64,000 bases of DNA from Streptosporangium nondiastaticum (lineage in GTDB: Bacteria; Actinomycetota; Actinomycetes; Streptomycetales; Streptomycetaceae), in assembly GCF_003011965.1 (NCBI RefSeq), contig NZ_PXWG01000009.1, positions 44,102 through 108,101 of the forward strand, given 5' to 3'. The position numbers and the translations under genes are program-made. The notes under the pieces were generated by a model. That model saw only the letters and a program-made list of their open reading frames with translations, did not search any database and was not told the origin of the DNA. Below are positions 10,349 to 20,808 of this stretch, in pieces. Position 1 is the first letter of the stretch; each line of letters starts with the position of its first letter.

Positions 10349-10530
10349 GGGTTCAGCGGGCAGGCGGAGGGGCAGGTAGGGAGTTCCACCGCCGCGGGGG
10401 TAATTCGGGAAACACGCTGTCACCCCGCGCCGGTACGGCTCTACCATCGGCTTATCCGTAGCAGGCTCTCCTCCGTTTCCGCCCACTGCCCGGTGTAAGC
10501 CGGCTACACGGCCCTACGGAGCATCGGGGG

Positions 10531-11448
10531 ATGCACATGAACAGCGCTCCGCATCTGCTGGCCGAGGACCGCCCGGAATTCGAGCGGGTTCTCGACCAGG
10601 CGCTGCGTACCGCGAACCATGACCCGGAACTTGCCGCTGCGATAGGACAGCGGCTCAATACAGAACAGCTGCGCGAGATGGCGCTCGGCTCCATGTCCGC
10701 CATCACGGCTTGCGCGGCGGTCGAATACCAGAACTACGTAAGGGCGCGCGACGCACTGCGCGCGCTCTCCGCCACGGCACGCCCCCAAACCGTAGGCGCC
10801 GGGGGCGCTCCGGATGATGAAAGCGCTCCCTCCGGTGCGGCCGCCCCCGCCGCACCGGACGACGATCCGGAGGAGTCCTCGGGCGCGGGCGCCGGAGCGG
10901 TGCTCGCCGTGCTGGCGCCGGTCCTCGCCGGGATCGCCGCACTGATCTTCCTGGCCATCGGCTACGTCCTGCGGTCCATCGGATCGGACACCGCCGTCGC
11001 GGACCCGATGATCAGTGTGGGCTGGTGGTTCGCCGGGCTCACGGCCGCCGGCGTGTTCATCGCCATGGTCGGCATCGTCCTCACGGCGGTGCGCAACGGT
11101 TCCTCCGAGGGGAGTGATGCGCGAGGGGTGCACGTCCAGGAGGATGCCGACCGTGCCAGAGAGGCGTGGCGGCAGGCCCTGATCCACCGCGGGCTGCTGC
11201 CCTTTGTCCGCGATGCCCTGGCCCATGCTCCTGAGGGCCCGGGCCCCCGCCCGGGTGCCGGCCACGATCCGTCCGCCTCGTTCGTCCCCGGACGCCGGGA
11301 GGGCAACGGCCGTACGCCGCAGCTGGGGTACTCCCGGCCCGGCTTCACCAGCCCCGACGGCGATTCGTCCGCCGGCCGCCGGGCCGGCTACACGAGCCCC
11401 GACTTCACCAGCCCCGACTACGGCGGCCCGGACCACCACCCGGAGTGA
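10531..11448 (+). CDS. Two-helix membrane protein with TSPD tail repeats
   Basis: I do not recognise a named family. The N-terminal 90 residues are soluble and helical, followed by an acidic Ala/Pro linker, then two hydrophobic segments (about residues 127-152 and 170-195), and a charged C-terminal region ending in short repeats FTSPD/YTSPD. It is transcribed alone and converges on thiC with only 39 bp between the stops. The start is either ATG 10531 or ATG 10537, which lie two codons apart. Confidence 0.75.
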   Translation: MHMNSAPHLLAEDRPEFERVLDQALRTANHDPELAAAIGQRLNTEQLREMALGSMSAITACAAVEYQNYVRARDALRALSATARPQTVGAGGAPDDESAPSGAAAPAAPDDDPEESSGAGAGAVLAVLAPVLAGIAALIFLAIGYVLRSIGSDTAVADPMISVGWWFAGLTAAGVFIAMVGIVLTAVRNGSSEGSDARGVHVQEDADRAREAWRQALIHRGLLPFVRDALAHAPEGPGPRPGAGHDPSASFVPGRREGNGRTPQLGYSRPGFTSPDGDSSAGRRAGYTSPDFTSPDYGGPDHHPE

Positions 11449-11487
11449 GGGTCCGGGCGGTGGTCCGGGGGTTCCGGGTGCCTGCGG

Positions 11488-13368
<1,881 letters not shown>

Positions 13369-13431
13369 CGCGATTGCAAAGGTGACACCACGCTAGCGCC
13401 TCTCCCGTACGGAGAGCCAGGGGGGCTTGCG

Positions 13432-14907
13432 ATGATGCGGGGCGTGACCCCCACGGACCAGCACTCCCCCGCCCACCCCCACGAGCCCGGCCCTCCGGCC
13501 GCTCACCCGCATCCGCCCTCCGCGGAGCACGGCCGCTCCCCCGGCCACAGCCATGCCCACAGTCATGGCCACAGTCATGGCCACAGCCACGGTCATGGCC
13601 CCGCCTCCCCCGGCTCCGCCCACCTGCGCAAGGTGATCGGCGCGATCCTCATCCCCTTCGCCGCCGCGGTGCTCACCGGGCTGGTCGTGCTGTGGCCCGG
13701 CGGCGCGCCCCCGCACGAGCACTCCGGGCTCGGCCTCGACCAGAAGACGGAGTCGGGCCGCGTCGTGAAGATCGAGGAGCTCGACTGCGCGAAGGCGGGC
13801 GCCCAGCCGCAGCAGCCGCCGCCGGAGGCGCAGGGAGGGCCCGGGGGACCGGGCGGGCCCCCGCAGGCGAAGGGCCCCTGCGAGAAGTCGGAGATCGAGG
13901 TCACCTCGGGCCCCGACAAGGGCCGGACCTTCACCGAGCTCGTCCAGCCCAGCGCCTCCCGGCACTACACGGTCGGCCAGGAGGTAGTCCTCGCGTACGC
14001 CCCCAAGGCGCCGAAGAACCTGCAGTACTCGGTCACCGACGTGGACCGGACACTGCCGATGGCGATACTCGCGGCGGTGTTCGCCCTGGCGGTCGTGGTC
14101 GTCGGCCGGCTGCGCGGGGTCTTCGCGCTGATCGCGCTGGTGATCAGCTTCGGGGTGCTCACGCTGTTCATCCTCCCGGCCATCCTGCAGGGCTCCGATC
14201 CCCTGGTGGTCGCCGTCATCGGCGGCAGCGCGATCATGCTGATCGCGCTCTACATGTGCCACGGCCTGACCGCCCGGACGTCCGTGGCCGTGCTCGGGAC
14301 GCTCACCTCGCTGATGCTGATCGGCCTGCTCGGCTCGCTGTTCACCGGCTGGGCCCACCTGACGGGCAACACCGACGACCAGACGGGGCTCGTGCACAGC
14401 CTCTACCCGGAGATCGAGATCCGCGGCCTGCTGCTCGCGGGGATCATCATCGGTTCGCTCGGCGTGCTCGACGACGTGACGGTGACCCAGACCTCCGCGG
14501 TGTGGGAGCTGAAGGACGCCGACCCGAGCGCGAGTTGGCGCAAGCTCTACGGAGCGGCCATGCGCATCGGCCGGGACCACATCGCGTCGGTCGTGAACAC
14601 GCTCGTGCTGGCGTACGCGGGTGCCTCGCTGCCGCTCCTGCTGCTGTTCTCGATCGCCGACAGCGGGGTGGGAACGGTCGCGACCAGCGAGATCGTGGCC
14701 GAGGAGATCGTGCGGACCCTCGTCGGCAGCATCGGGTTGGTGGCCTCGGTGCCGGTGACGACCTTGCTGGCAGCCCTCGTTGTCAGTGCCGACCGGCACA
14801 ATGCGAGTACGGGGAAGGGCACGCGCCCGGGCACCGGCCGGGGTGCCGGCGCGCGGGCGGGCGGGCGCGGCAGGTCGAAGGGGGGCAGGCGCCGGCGCGC
14901 CAAGTGA
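13432..14907 (+). CDS. YibE/F-family multipass membrane protein with His-rich N-terminus
   Basis: The protein starts with a His/Pro-rich cytoplasmic tail in which HSHG-type units repeat (residues about 35-58), has one transmembrane helix near 65-85, an extracytoplasmic-type soluble segment, and then about seven hydrophobic helices typical of the YibE/F family (for example LGVLDDVTVTQ near 343-353). A Lys/Arg-rich tail ends it. The repeats come from a 12-bp DNA unit. His-rich tails often bind transition metals, but transport has not been shown for this family. The gene precedes the NfeD-like and SPFH genes on the same strand. Confidence 0.85.
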   Translation: MMRGVTPTDQHSPAHPHEPGPPAAHPHPPSAEHGRSPGHSHAHSHGHSHGHSHGHGPASPGSAHLRKVIGAILIPFAAAVLTGLVVLWPGGAPPHEHSGLGLDQKTESGRVVKIEELDCAKAGAQPQQPPPEAQGGPGGPGGPPQAKGPCEKSEIEVTSGPDKGRTFTELVQPSASRHYTVGQEVVLAYAPKAPKNLQYSVTDVDRTLPMAILAAVFALAVVVVGRLRGVFALIALVISFGVLTLFILPAILQGSDPLVVAVIGGSAIMLIALYMCHGLTARTSVAVLGTLTSLMLIGLLGSLFTGWAHLTGNTDDQTGLVHSLYPEIEIRGLLLAGIIIGSLGVLDDVTVTQTSAVWELKDADPSASWRKLYGAAMRIGRDHIASVVNTLVLAYAGASLPLLLLFSIADSGVGTVATSEIVAEEIVRTLVGSIGLVASVPVTTLLAALVVSADRHNASTGKGTRPGTGRGAGARAGGRGRSKGGRRRRAK

Positions 14908-14951
14908 CCGCGCGGTGCCGGACCGGGCGATCGCACAGGGGGGAGCCGCAG

Positions 14952-15152
14952 GTGGTCGGGGAGCAGGGCAGGGTGACGGGCACGGTCGGGCCGGGGCTGG
15001 TCGGGGAGGTCATGGTGCGGGTTCGCGGCGGGGCCGAGGCCTTCCTGGCCTACGCGGCGGAGCCGGGGGAGCGGATAGAACGCGGAACGGTGGTGGTGAT
15101 CATGGAGTATCAGCCGCCGCGCACGGTCTATGTGACCTCCGCCTACGGGTGA
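14952..15152 (+). CDS. Small NfeD-like OB-fold protein
   Basis: This 66-residue protein starts at GTG 14952 with GGGGGAG seven bases upstream. It reads VVGEQGRVTGTVGPGLVGEV and later GTVVVIMEYQPPRTVYV, the pattern of the small beta-barrel (OB) domain at the C-terminus of NfeD proteins: glycine-rich turns, then GERIERGTVVVIM. NfeD and SPFH proteins are paired in many bacteria, and an SPFH gene follows 236 bp downstream on the same strand, which supports the call. It has no transmembrane helix of its own. It is short and easily missed. Confidence 0.7.
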   Translation: MVGEQGRVTGTVGPGLVGEVMVRVRGGAEAFLAYAAEPGERIERGTVVVIMEYQPPRTVYVTSAYG

Positions 15153-15388
15153 TGGCGGCGATACGGGCGATACAGGGGCGCCCGGCGCCTGCTTACGGGT
15201 GGGGCGGCCGGGGCAGAAGGGACAAGAGGGGCGCTGCGCCGGCCTCATAACCCTGCTGTGTCACGCCCGTGCACACCTCTCGTATCAGGACCGTGCCAAG
15301 CCGCGTCCGGGTCTTCACCGCCGGCTCGCGCTGGAGCACACTTTCGAGCTCGGGCCCCGTCGCGGGGCCCATAAGGGGGGCTGGACGC

Positions 15389-16996
15389 ATGCTCATCGGC
15401 GTCGTGGCGGGGGTCGTCCTCGTCGCTGTGGCCATCGTGGTCGGGCTGTTCAAATTGATGTGGCGCGTTGCCGAGCCCAATGAGGCGCTCGTCATCTCCG
15501 GTTCCAAGCACCGCACCGAGGGGCTGGAGGAGGGGATGGGGTTCCGGATCGTCACGGGGCGGGGGACCCTCGTGCTGCCCGGGGTCCAGGTGGTCCGGAA
15601 GCTGTCGCTCGACCTCAACGAGGCCGATCTCCATGTGGATTGTGTGACCAAGCAGGGCATCCCCCTCAAGGTCCACGGTGTGGTCATATTCAAGGTGGGC
15701 GACGACTTCGTGTCGATCGCCAACGCCGCCCGGCGCTTCCTGGACCAGCAGAAGTTCATGGGCGAGCGGGTGCACAACGTCTTCGCGGGCCATCTGCGCT
15801 CGATCGTCGGCGGTCTCACGGTGGAGGACATGATCCGCGACCGGGAGCGGCTGACGGGCGAGACCCGCGCCGCCTCGGGCACCGAGATGGAGAAGCTCGG
15901 CCTGATCATCGACTCGCTGCAGATCCATGAGATCCAGGACCCCACCGGCTACATCAAGAACCTTTCCGCGCCGCACGCCGCGGCGGTGCAGCGGGATGCC
16001 CGGATCGCCCAGGCCGAGGCCGACCGGCTGGCCACTGAGGCCGAGCAGCAGGCCGCGGCCCGGATGGCGCAGGCCCAGCGCGACTCGGAGATCCTGCAGG
16101 CCGGCTATCAGGCCGAGCGGGACAGCGCGGCGGCGAAGGCGCGGCAGGCGGGTCCGCTGGCGGACGCCGCGGCCCAGCAGGAGGTCGTGGTCCAGGAGAC
16201 GAGGGTGGCCGAGCTGGCGGCGCACCGGCGGGAGCAGCAGCTCCAGGCGGACGTGCGCAAGCCCGCGGACGCGGCGGCCTACGAGAAGCGCACCCTGGCG
16301 GAGGCGGAGCGCGACGCCCGTATCTCCGCCGCCCAGGCGAAGGCCCGGGAGACGGAGCTTGCCGCGGCCGCCGAGGCGACGCGCGTGAAGGCGGCCGCCG
16401 GCGCCGAGGCCGAGGCCACGAAGGCGCGCGGTGCCGCGGCGGCGGACGCGACCCGGGCGACGGGTGAGGCCGAGGCGGCGGCCGCGCGGGCGAAGGGTCT
16501 GGCGACGGCCGAGGCCGCCAAGGCGCGGGGTCTGGCGGAGGCGGAGGCGATCAAGGCACGGGCGGCGGCCCTGGCGGAGAACCAGGAGGCGGTGGTCGCG
16601 CAGCAACTGGCCGAAAAGTGGCCCGAGATCGTACGTGCGGGGGCTGAAGCCTTCGGAAACGTTGACCACATGGTGTTGCTCAACGGGGCGGACGGGATGT
16701 CCGAGATGTTTGCGAAGGCGCTGACGATGGGGGGTACGGGGCTGGGCCTGGCGCGGCAGCTGCTCACGGCCATGGGCACGGCCGGAGCGGCGGGCGCGGC
16801 GGACGGATCGGGCGGGCCCGGTGGGAACGGTCTCGGTGTCCCCGGTGCCGGACGGACCGGCGGGCACGGGGGCCCGGAAAACGGCAGCTCAGGGGCGCTG
16901 GGGGCCGGGACGACGCCGAAGGGCGCACCCCCGCGCGCCGAGCGGGTGCCGGTCCGGGACGAGGGCGGTGCCGGCGGAGGCATGCCGGGCCGCTAA
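15389..16996 (+). CDS. SPFH/flotillin-like membrane scaffold protein
   Basis: This protein probably organises functional membrane microdomains. It opens with one hydrophobic helix (MLIGVVAGVVLVAVAIVVGL), continues with an SPFH domain (AEPNEALVISG through the DMIRDRERLTGETR region) and a long Ala/Glu/Arg coiled coil with EAEA and AEAxKAR repeats (about residues 200-415). Then come the flotillin-type segment MVLLNGADGMSEMFAKAL and a Gly/Pro-rich tail. ATG 15389 is preceded by AAGGGGGG; a longer frame open from 15269 lacks homology. Its stop overlaps the stop of convergent ssgA, both using the bases CTAA at 16993-16996. Confidence 0.88.
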   Translation: MLIGVVAGVVLVAVAIVVGLFKLMWRVAEPNEALVISGSKHRTEGLEEGMGFRIVTGRGTLVLPGVQVVRKLSLDLNEADLHVDCVTKQGIPLKVHGVVIFKVGDDFVSIANAARRFLDQQKFMGERVHNVFAGHLRSIVGGLTVEDMIRDRERLTGETRAASGTEMEKLGLIIDSLQIHEIQDPTGYIKNLSAPHAAAVQRDARIAQAEADRLATEAEQQAAARMAQAQRDSEILQAGYQAERDSAAAKARQAGPLADAAAQQEVVVQETRVAELAAHRREQQLQADVRKPADAAAYEKRTLAEAERDARISAAQAKARETELAAAAEATRVKAAAGAEAEATKARGAAAADATRATGEAEAAAARAKGLATAEAAKARGLAEAEAIKARAAALAENQEAVVAQQLAEKWPEIVRAGAEAFGNVDHMVLLNGADGMSEMFAKALTMGGTGLGLARQLLTAMGTAGAAGAADGSGGPGGNGLGVPGAGRTGGHGGPENGSSGALGAGTTPKGAPPRAERVPVRDEGGAGGGMPGR

Positions 16997-17439
16997 CCGG
17001 CGTTCTGCCCCTCGGTGTTGCCGGCGAGGATGTTGTCGAGCGCCGCGGCGAGGTCGTAGTCGAAGTCGGCGACCGACCGCTCCTCGCCGAGCGGGGCGAT
17101 GCGGTCGGTCCGGTCGAGGAACGCCACGAGGGGCGCCGCGCCGGCCCGGAACAGGGCCCCTTCGGAGCCCACTTGCAGCCGGATGAAGACGTCCGAGAGG
17201 TGCTCGGCGGAGGCGGGGGCGATGTGCACGTCGCCCTCGCCGGACGGCTGACTGAGCCCGTCGAGCAGCAGCTCCCGCGCGAACGCCCAGGTCACGGGCG
17301 CGTCGCCGGGAAGGTGGAAGGTGAACTTCACCGCGTAGGGATCACTGCTGTCGTAGTCCAGTCCCACCGGGATCCGGAAGGACAGCTCCTCGGAGACGAG
17401 GAAGGTCATGATCACTTCTGCCTGGACCGTTTCACGCAT
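16993..17439 (-). CDS. ssgA: Sporulation and cell-division activator SsgA
   Basis: SsgA marks sites where sporulation septa form in Streptomyces aerial hyphae. The 148-residue protein starts MRETVQAEVIMTFLVSEELS, contains the SsgA-like core GDAPVTWAFARELLLDG, APLVAFLDRTD and a C-terminal QNAG. I recall the same opening, core and ending in S. coelicolor SsgA, so this looks like SsgA itself rather than a paralogue. The activator gene ssgR, usually next to ssgA on its upstream side, is not seen here. Confidence 0.93.
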   Translation of the reverse strand: MRETVQAEVIMTFLVSEELSFRIPVGLDYDSSDPYAVKFTFHLPGDAPVTWAFARELLLDGLSQPSGEGDVHIAPASAEHLSDVFIRLQVGSEGALFRAGAAPLVAFLDRTDRIAPLGEERSVADFDYDLAAALDNILAGNTEGQNAG

Positions 17440-17781
17440 CGCCCAATGCCCCGTATTCGTCGTTTTGGCCGGGATTGGCTCCTCGCGTCCCGGACGCCAT
17501 CGCTCGACGGCATCCACGGATCACGAGGAGTGATTCTTCAGCTACCGATAGAGACCGAGACTGAGCTTACGAGCTCTATGACTCTGGAGCGTAGCGACTC
17601 GACTACGGGGCGGAGTCGTTCCGGGGGATTCAGGGCAGAGAAATTGCCAGAGCCGTCAACACCGGTCCGGGCGGCGACCGGAAGGACGAGCTCTCAGAGG
17701 GGCCGCGGGCCCGCGTCGGCCTCTCGGCTTGCGCTCGGCTTGCGCTCGGCCTGCGCTCGGCCTGCGCTCGGCGGCCGAGGG
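17440..17781. other. ssgA upstream region, no gene seen
   Basis: This 342-bp stretch should hold the ssgA promoter. In the Streptomyces species I know, ssgR (an IclR-type regulator of ssgA) sits at this place. No coding frame of that size fits here, and the right part carries a four-fold 11-bp tandem repeat and a GC-rich hairpin that may terminate the DUF5326-like gene. Confidence 0.6.
17728..17771. repeat. Four tandem 11-bp repeats
   Basis: Two copies of CTTGCGCTCGG are followed by two of CCTGCGCTCGG without gaps. They lie between ssgA and the DUF5326-like gene, just past the latter's stop. Confidence 0.95.
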
Positions 17782-18000
17782 CTACCAGTCGCTCTTCGAC
17801 GAGGACGACGACGTGAACTTCTTGACGATGAAGATCAGCCCGCCGATGAGCGCGACCAGCAGCAGGGCCTTGAAGACCAGTGCGATGACGAAGCCCAGCA
17901 CGGTCATGATCAGGCTGCCGAACACCACGAGGACGAGCGCCGGCACGGCGATCCACTTCACCCACCAGGGCAGTCCTGCGAAAATCCCCTTCTCGGCCAT
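17782..18000 (-). CDS. Small DUF5326-like membrane protein
   Basis: This 72-residue protein begins MAEKGIFAGLPWWVKWIAVP, has two closely spaced hydrophobic segments (about residues 17-35 and 38-60) and ends in a Ser/Lys-rich tail (FTSSSSSKSDW). It matches small conserved Streptomyces membrane proteins of the DUF5326 type found beside ssgA. The function is unknown. Confidence 0.8.
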   Translation of the reverse strand: MAEKGIFAGLPWWVKWIAVPALVLVVFGSLIMTVLGFVIALVFKALLLVALIGGLIFIVKKFTSSSSSKSDW

Positions 18001-18149
18001 GTCGTTCGTCCCCTGCTTTCCGCTTCGTGGTTCCGGAGCCCTGCTGCTCCGGCCTTGCTTCGATGCTAGGACGGGCGGGGGGCCGGACGGGGCCCCCGCA
18101 GCCCCCGTCGACCCCTGAGCGTCCCCCTACGGGTTTCCGGGGCGAACCC

Positions 18150-18467
18150 TCAGCTCTCAGGCGGAGAGAAGACCACCAGAACCCTCAGCGGCTCGCTGAC
18201 GTGGTGGAAGCGGTGAGTCACCCCGGCCGGCACGTACACCACGCTCCCGCGCCCCACCTGCGTCGTCTCCTCCCCCACGGTGATCGACGCCCGGCCGCTC
18301 ATCACCACGTACACCTCGTCCTGGGCGTGCGGGGTCTGCGGGTCCATCTGCCCCGCGTCGAGCGCGTACAGCCCGACCGACATGTTCCGCTCGCGCAGGA
18401 ACTGGAGGTACGCGCCGTCGTTCGCGAGGCGCTCACCCTCCAGTTCATCCAGCCGGAAGGCCTTCAT
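18150..18467 (-). CDS. Single-domain cupin protein
   Basis: The 105 residues form one cupin barrel. Metal-binding motif 1 is seen as PHAQDEVYVVMSG (His, then Glu) and motif 2 as VPAGVTHRFHH. Proteins of this size bind a metal and can act as small dioxygenases, isomerases or sensors. No neighbour reveals the substrate. Confidence 0.85.
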   Translation of the reverse strand: MKAFRLDELEGERLANDGAYLQFLRERNMSVGLYALDAGQMDPQTPHAQDEVYVVMSGRASITVGEETTQVGRGSVVYVPAGVTHRFHHVSEPLRVLVVFSPPES

Positions 18468-18569
18468 CTACCGTCCACCTCTTGCCGCTCCTCGTCCGTG
18501 ACCGGCCCGCTCGCCGGCCGCCGACCGTGCTGATCCGCGCCGGGCGGGCGCGTCTGCAACGATCTCACC

Positions 18570-18950
18570 ATGAAGAATTTCGTAGTCAAGACGATCGCCA
18601 ACGCGGCGGCCCTGGCGGTCGCCATCTGGCTGCTCAAGGGCATCACGCTCTCCGGTGAGAACACCGCGCGCAAGGTGCTCACGCTGATCCTCGTCGCGCT
18701 CGTCTTCGGCGTGGTCAACTTCATCGTCAAGCCTGTGGTGAAGCTGCTGTCCTTCCCGCTGTTCATCCTCACCCTCGGCCTCATCACGCTGGTGATCAAC
18801 GCGTTGATGCTGCTGCTGACCTCGTGGATCACCAAGGAGCTGGGGCTCGCCTTCCATGTCGACGGGTTCTGGAACGCCTTGGTCGGCGGCGTGATCATCT
18901 CGGTGGTGGCGTGGGCGATGCACGTGATCCTGCCGGACGAGAAGGACTGA
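18570..18950 (+). CDS. Holin-4-type (PF04020-like) membrane protein
   Basis: The 126-residue protein has four hydrophobic segments and the family pattern VVNFIVKPVVKLLSFPLFILTLG, followed by INALMLLLTSWI. Proteins of this kind are chromosomal in many actinobacteria despite the phage-holin name and have no proven role in lysis. It precedes the PLP enzyme gene on the same strand. Confidence 0.85.
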   Translation: MKNFVVKTIANAAALAVAIWLLKGITLSGENTARKVLTLILVALVFGVVNFIVKPVVKLLSFPLFILTLGLITLVINALMLLLTSWITKELGLAFHVDGFWNALVGGVIISVVAWAMHVILPDEKD

Positions 18951-19052
18951 ACCGGCACCGTGCGAAGGGCCGAACCGAAGCCGTACGACCTGACGGACGG
19001 CAACGACCGGACGGACGGCAACGACCAGCCGACGAGGACGAAGGAGCAGCCG

Positions 19053-20252
19053 ATGACAGGCGACGGCACCCGGGCCGTACGAGCGGGCCTGCCGGAACCG
19101 CGGGCGAACGAGCCCGCGCTCCCCGGCCCGGCCTTCGCCGCCCACTACCACCTCCCGGGCGAGGTCTCCGGCCCGTACACGTACGGCCGCGAGGCCAACC
19201 CCACCTGGGCCGCCCTGGAGAGCGCCATCGCCGCGCTGGAGACCCCCGACGGCCCCGGCCCGGCGGCGGAGGCGGTCACCTTCCCCTCCGGGATGGCCGC
19301 GATCTCCGCTGTTCTCTTCTCCCAGCTGCGGCCCGGTGACACGGCGGTCCTGCCCTCGGACGGCTACCAGCTGCTGCCCGCGCTGCGCGACCGCCTGGAG
19401 GCGTTCGGCGTCGCCGTGCGCACCGCCCCGACCGCCGGGGACGCACAGCTCGCCGCGCTGGACGGGGCACGGCTGCTGTGGCTCGAATCGCCCTCCAACC
19501 CCGGCCTCGACGTGTGCGACATCCGCCGCCTCGCCGACGCCGCCCACCGCCACGGCGCACTCGTCGCCGTCGACAACACCCTCCCCACCCCGCTCGGCCA
19601 GCGCCCCCTCGAACTGGGCGCCGACTTCTCCGTCGCCAGCGGCACCAAGGCCCTCACCGGCCACGGGGATCTCCTCCTGGGGTACGTGGCCGCACGCGAC
19701 CCACGGCTCACCGCGGCCGTACGGGACTGGCGCAAGGTCGCCGGCGCGATCCCCGGCCCCATGGAGGCCTGGCTGGCCCATCGCTCCCTGGCGACGCTGC
19801 AGCTGCGCGTGGACCGGCAGGCGGCCACCGCGCTCGCACTCGCCGAAGCCCTGCGCGACCGGCCCGAAGTGACCGGCCTGCGCCACCCCGGACTGCCCAC
19901 CGACCCCGCCCACGCGCTCGCCCTGCGGCAGATGCGCGGCGGCCGCTTCGGATGCGTGGTCTCGTTCGTCCTGCCGGGCCGGGCGCACGCCGAACGCTTC
20001 CTGACCGCCCTGCGACTCGTCGACGAAGCGACCAGCTTCGGCGGCGTGCGGTCGACGGCCGAGCGGCGCGGGCGGTGGGGCGGCGACGCCGTGCCGGAGG
20101 GGTTCATCCGCTTCTCGGTGGGCGTCGAGGACACCGAGGACCTCGTCGCGGACGTGCTCGCGGCACTGGACGAAGCAGTGCAGGACAAGGCGGCGCTGGA
20201 CGAGGCGGCCCGCCCACAAGGACGGCTCGAGTCTCCCCCCTCAAGAACCTAG
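19053..20252 (+). CDS. Cystathionine gamma-lyase/synthase-like PLP enzyme, 3' end altered by prophage
   Basis: This is a Cys/Met-metabolism PLP enzyme that handles sulfur amino acids such as cystathionine. It shows TFPSGMAAISAVL, the aspartate region ALVAVDNTLPTPLGQRPLELG, the PLP lysine in SGTKALTGHGDLLLGYV, and C-terminal SFGGVRSTAERR. I choose ATG 19053, preceded by AAGGAG; an in-frame GTG at 18960 adds a repetitive unlike stretch. The last codons lie in the phage attachment core: the lysogen protein ends ESPPSRT, whereas joining to the sequence right of attR gives ESPPS followed by TGA. Integration therefore adds two residues and removes half of the downstream terminator hairpin. Confidence 0.9.
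   Translation: MTGDGTRAVRAGLPEPRANEPALPGPAFAAHYHLPGEVSGPYTYGREANPTWAALESAIAALETPDGPGPAAEAVTFPSGMAAISAVLFSQLRPGDTAVLPSDGYQLLPALRDRLEAFGVAVRTAPTAGDAQLAALDGARLLWLESPSNPGLDVCDIRRLADAAHRHGALVAVDNTLPTPLGQRPLELGADFSVASGTKALTGHGDLLLGYVAARDPRLTAAVRDWRKVAGAIPGPMEAWLAHRSLATLQLRVDRQAATALALAEALRDRPEVTGLRHPGLPTDPAHALALRQMRGGRFGCVVSFVLPGRAHAERFLTALRLVDEATSFGGVRSTAERRGRWGGDAVPEGFIRFSVGVEDTEDLVADVLAALDEAVQDKAALDEAARPQGRLESPPSRT
20220..20242. repeat. attL: attL core
   Basis: The 23-bp core begins GGACGGCTCGAG and ends CCCCCCTC, identical to 61041-61063. Flanking bases differ at once (A versus G on the left, A versus T on the right), which defines the limits of homology. It covers the last sense codons of the PLP enzyme gene. 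Confidence 0.92.
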
Positions 20253-20354
20253 CTCCCCCTGACTGACCTGGGGGGATGCGACTATAAGGCCCTCTGACCT
20301 GCATCTTTCGCGTTTCAGAGCGTTTCCCGCGTCGCTGCGTTTTGGGGGCTCGCG

Positions 20355-20393
20355 CTCCCCAAACGCTCCCCCGTTCTCCCCAGATTCTCCCCA
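20355..20393. repeat. Integrase arm-type repeats, left arm
   Basis: Four CTCCCC(A/C) units recur every 10-11 bp here. The last two form the 18-mer CTCCCCAGATTCTCCCCA (20376-20393), which is exactly repeated at 60962-60979 on the other side of the core. Paired direct repeats flanking the core at about 80-135 bp are what a tyrosine integrase binds with its N-terminal domain. Confidence 0.7.
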
Positions 20394-20561
20394 CGGGGAG
20401 GACCCGCTTCGCCCCCCGCTCCGCACGTCCGAGCCGGGGGGCGTCCTGCTATCTGGCCTCAACGCGCGACGGTCGATCGCCGACGGACGGACCAGGACGA
20501 CAGCCGTTACGGCGGCGCCCCTCGGGCTCAGCGCCCCCGGATCGCGGGCGAACAAGACAGA

Positions 20562-20591
20562 GCCCCGCCCGGCACGGCGGCCGGACGGGGC
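20562..20591 (-). terminator. Terminator of the 20.6-21.2 kb genes
   Basis: Twelve-base arms (GCCCCGCCCGGC and GCCGGACGGGGC, one mismatch) enclose six bases. It lies 22 bp past the stop of the minus-strand gene at 20614. Confidence 0.65.
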
Positions 20592-20613
20592 GGGTTCCTG
20601 CCCTGCGATCAGA

Positions 20614-20808
20614 TCAGCGCGGGCCCGTGGCGCCCATAGGCGCGACCTTCGGGGCGCAGTCGGGACATGCAACTCGGGCGTACCCGGGTCCACTTGTGCC
20701 CTGGACGTAGGCGATGGTCACCGGTGCCACAGTCTCTCTACCGCAGTTGCAGCAGTGGGCAGGGCGGTTCGCCGGGACCTCGGGAAACAATTCGTCGTAG
20801 GCCATCAT
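20614..20808 (-). CDS. Small CxxC zinc-binding-type protein
   Basis: The 64-residue product contains HCCNCGRETV and ACPDC, two cysteine pairs 28 residues apart, fitting a zinc ribbon. ATG 20808 overlaps the stop of the upstream gene (ATGA), so the two are translationally coupled. No specific family is recognised. Confidence 0.65.
   Translation of the reverse strand: MMAYDELFPEVPANRPAHCCNCGRETVAPVTIAYVQGTSGPGYARVACPDCAPKVAPMGATGPR

Larger units (their letters stand above)
20253..20613. other. Left prophage end, non-coding
   Basis: This 361-bp stretch holds the phage half of the attachment region. In the circular phage the integrase would stop at TGA 20264-20266. A short hairpin (20254-20276) follows the PLP stop, the arm-type repeats lie at 20355-20393, and a terminator for the leftmost minus-strand genes is at 20562-20591. 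I see no gene. Confidence 0.7.

Noticed and set aside
18570..18950. Phage holin as a sign of a second prophage
   Set aside because: This family is a normal chromosomal membrane protein in actinobacteria and there are no phage genes around it.
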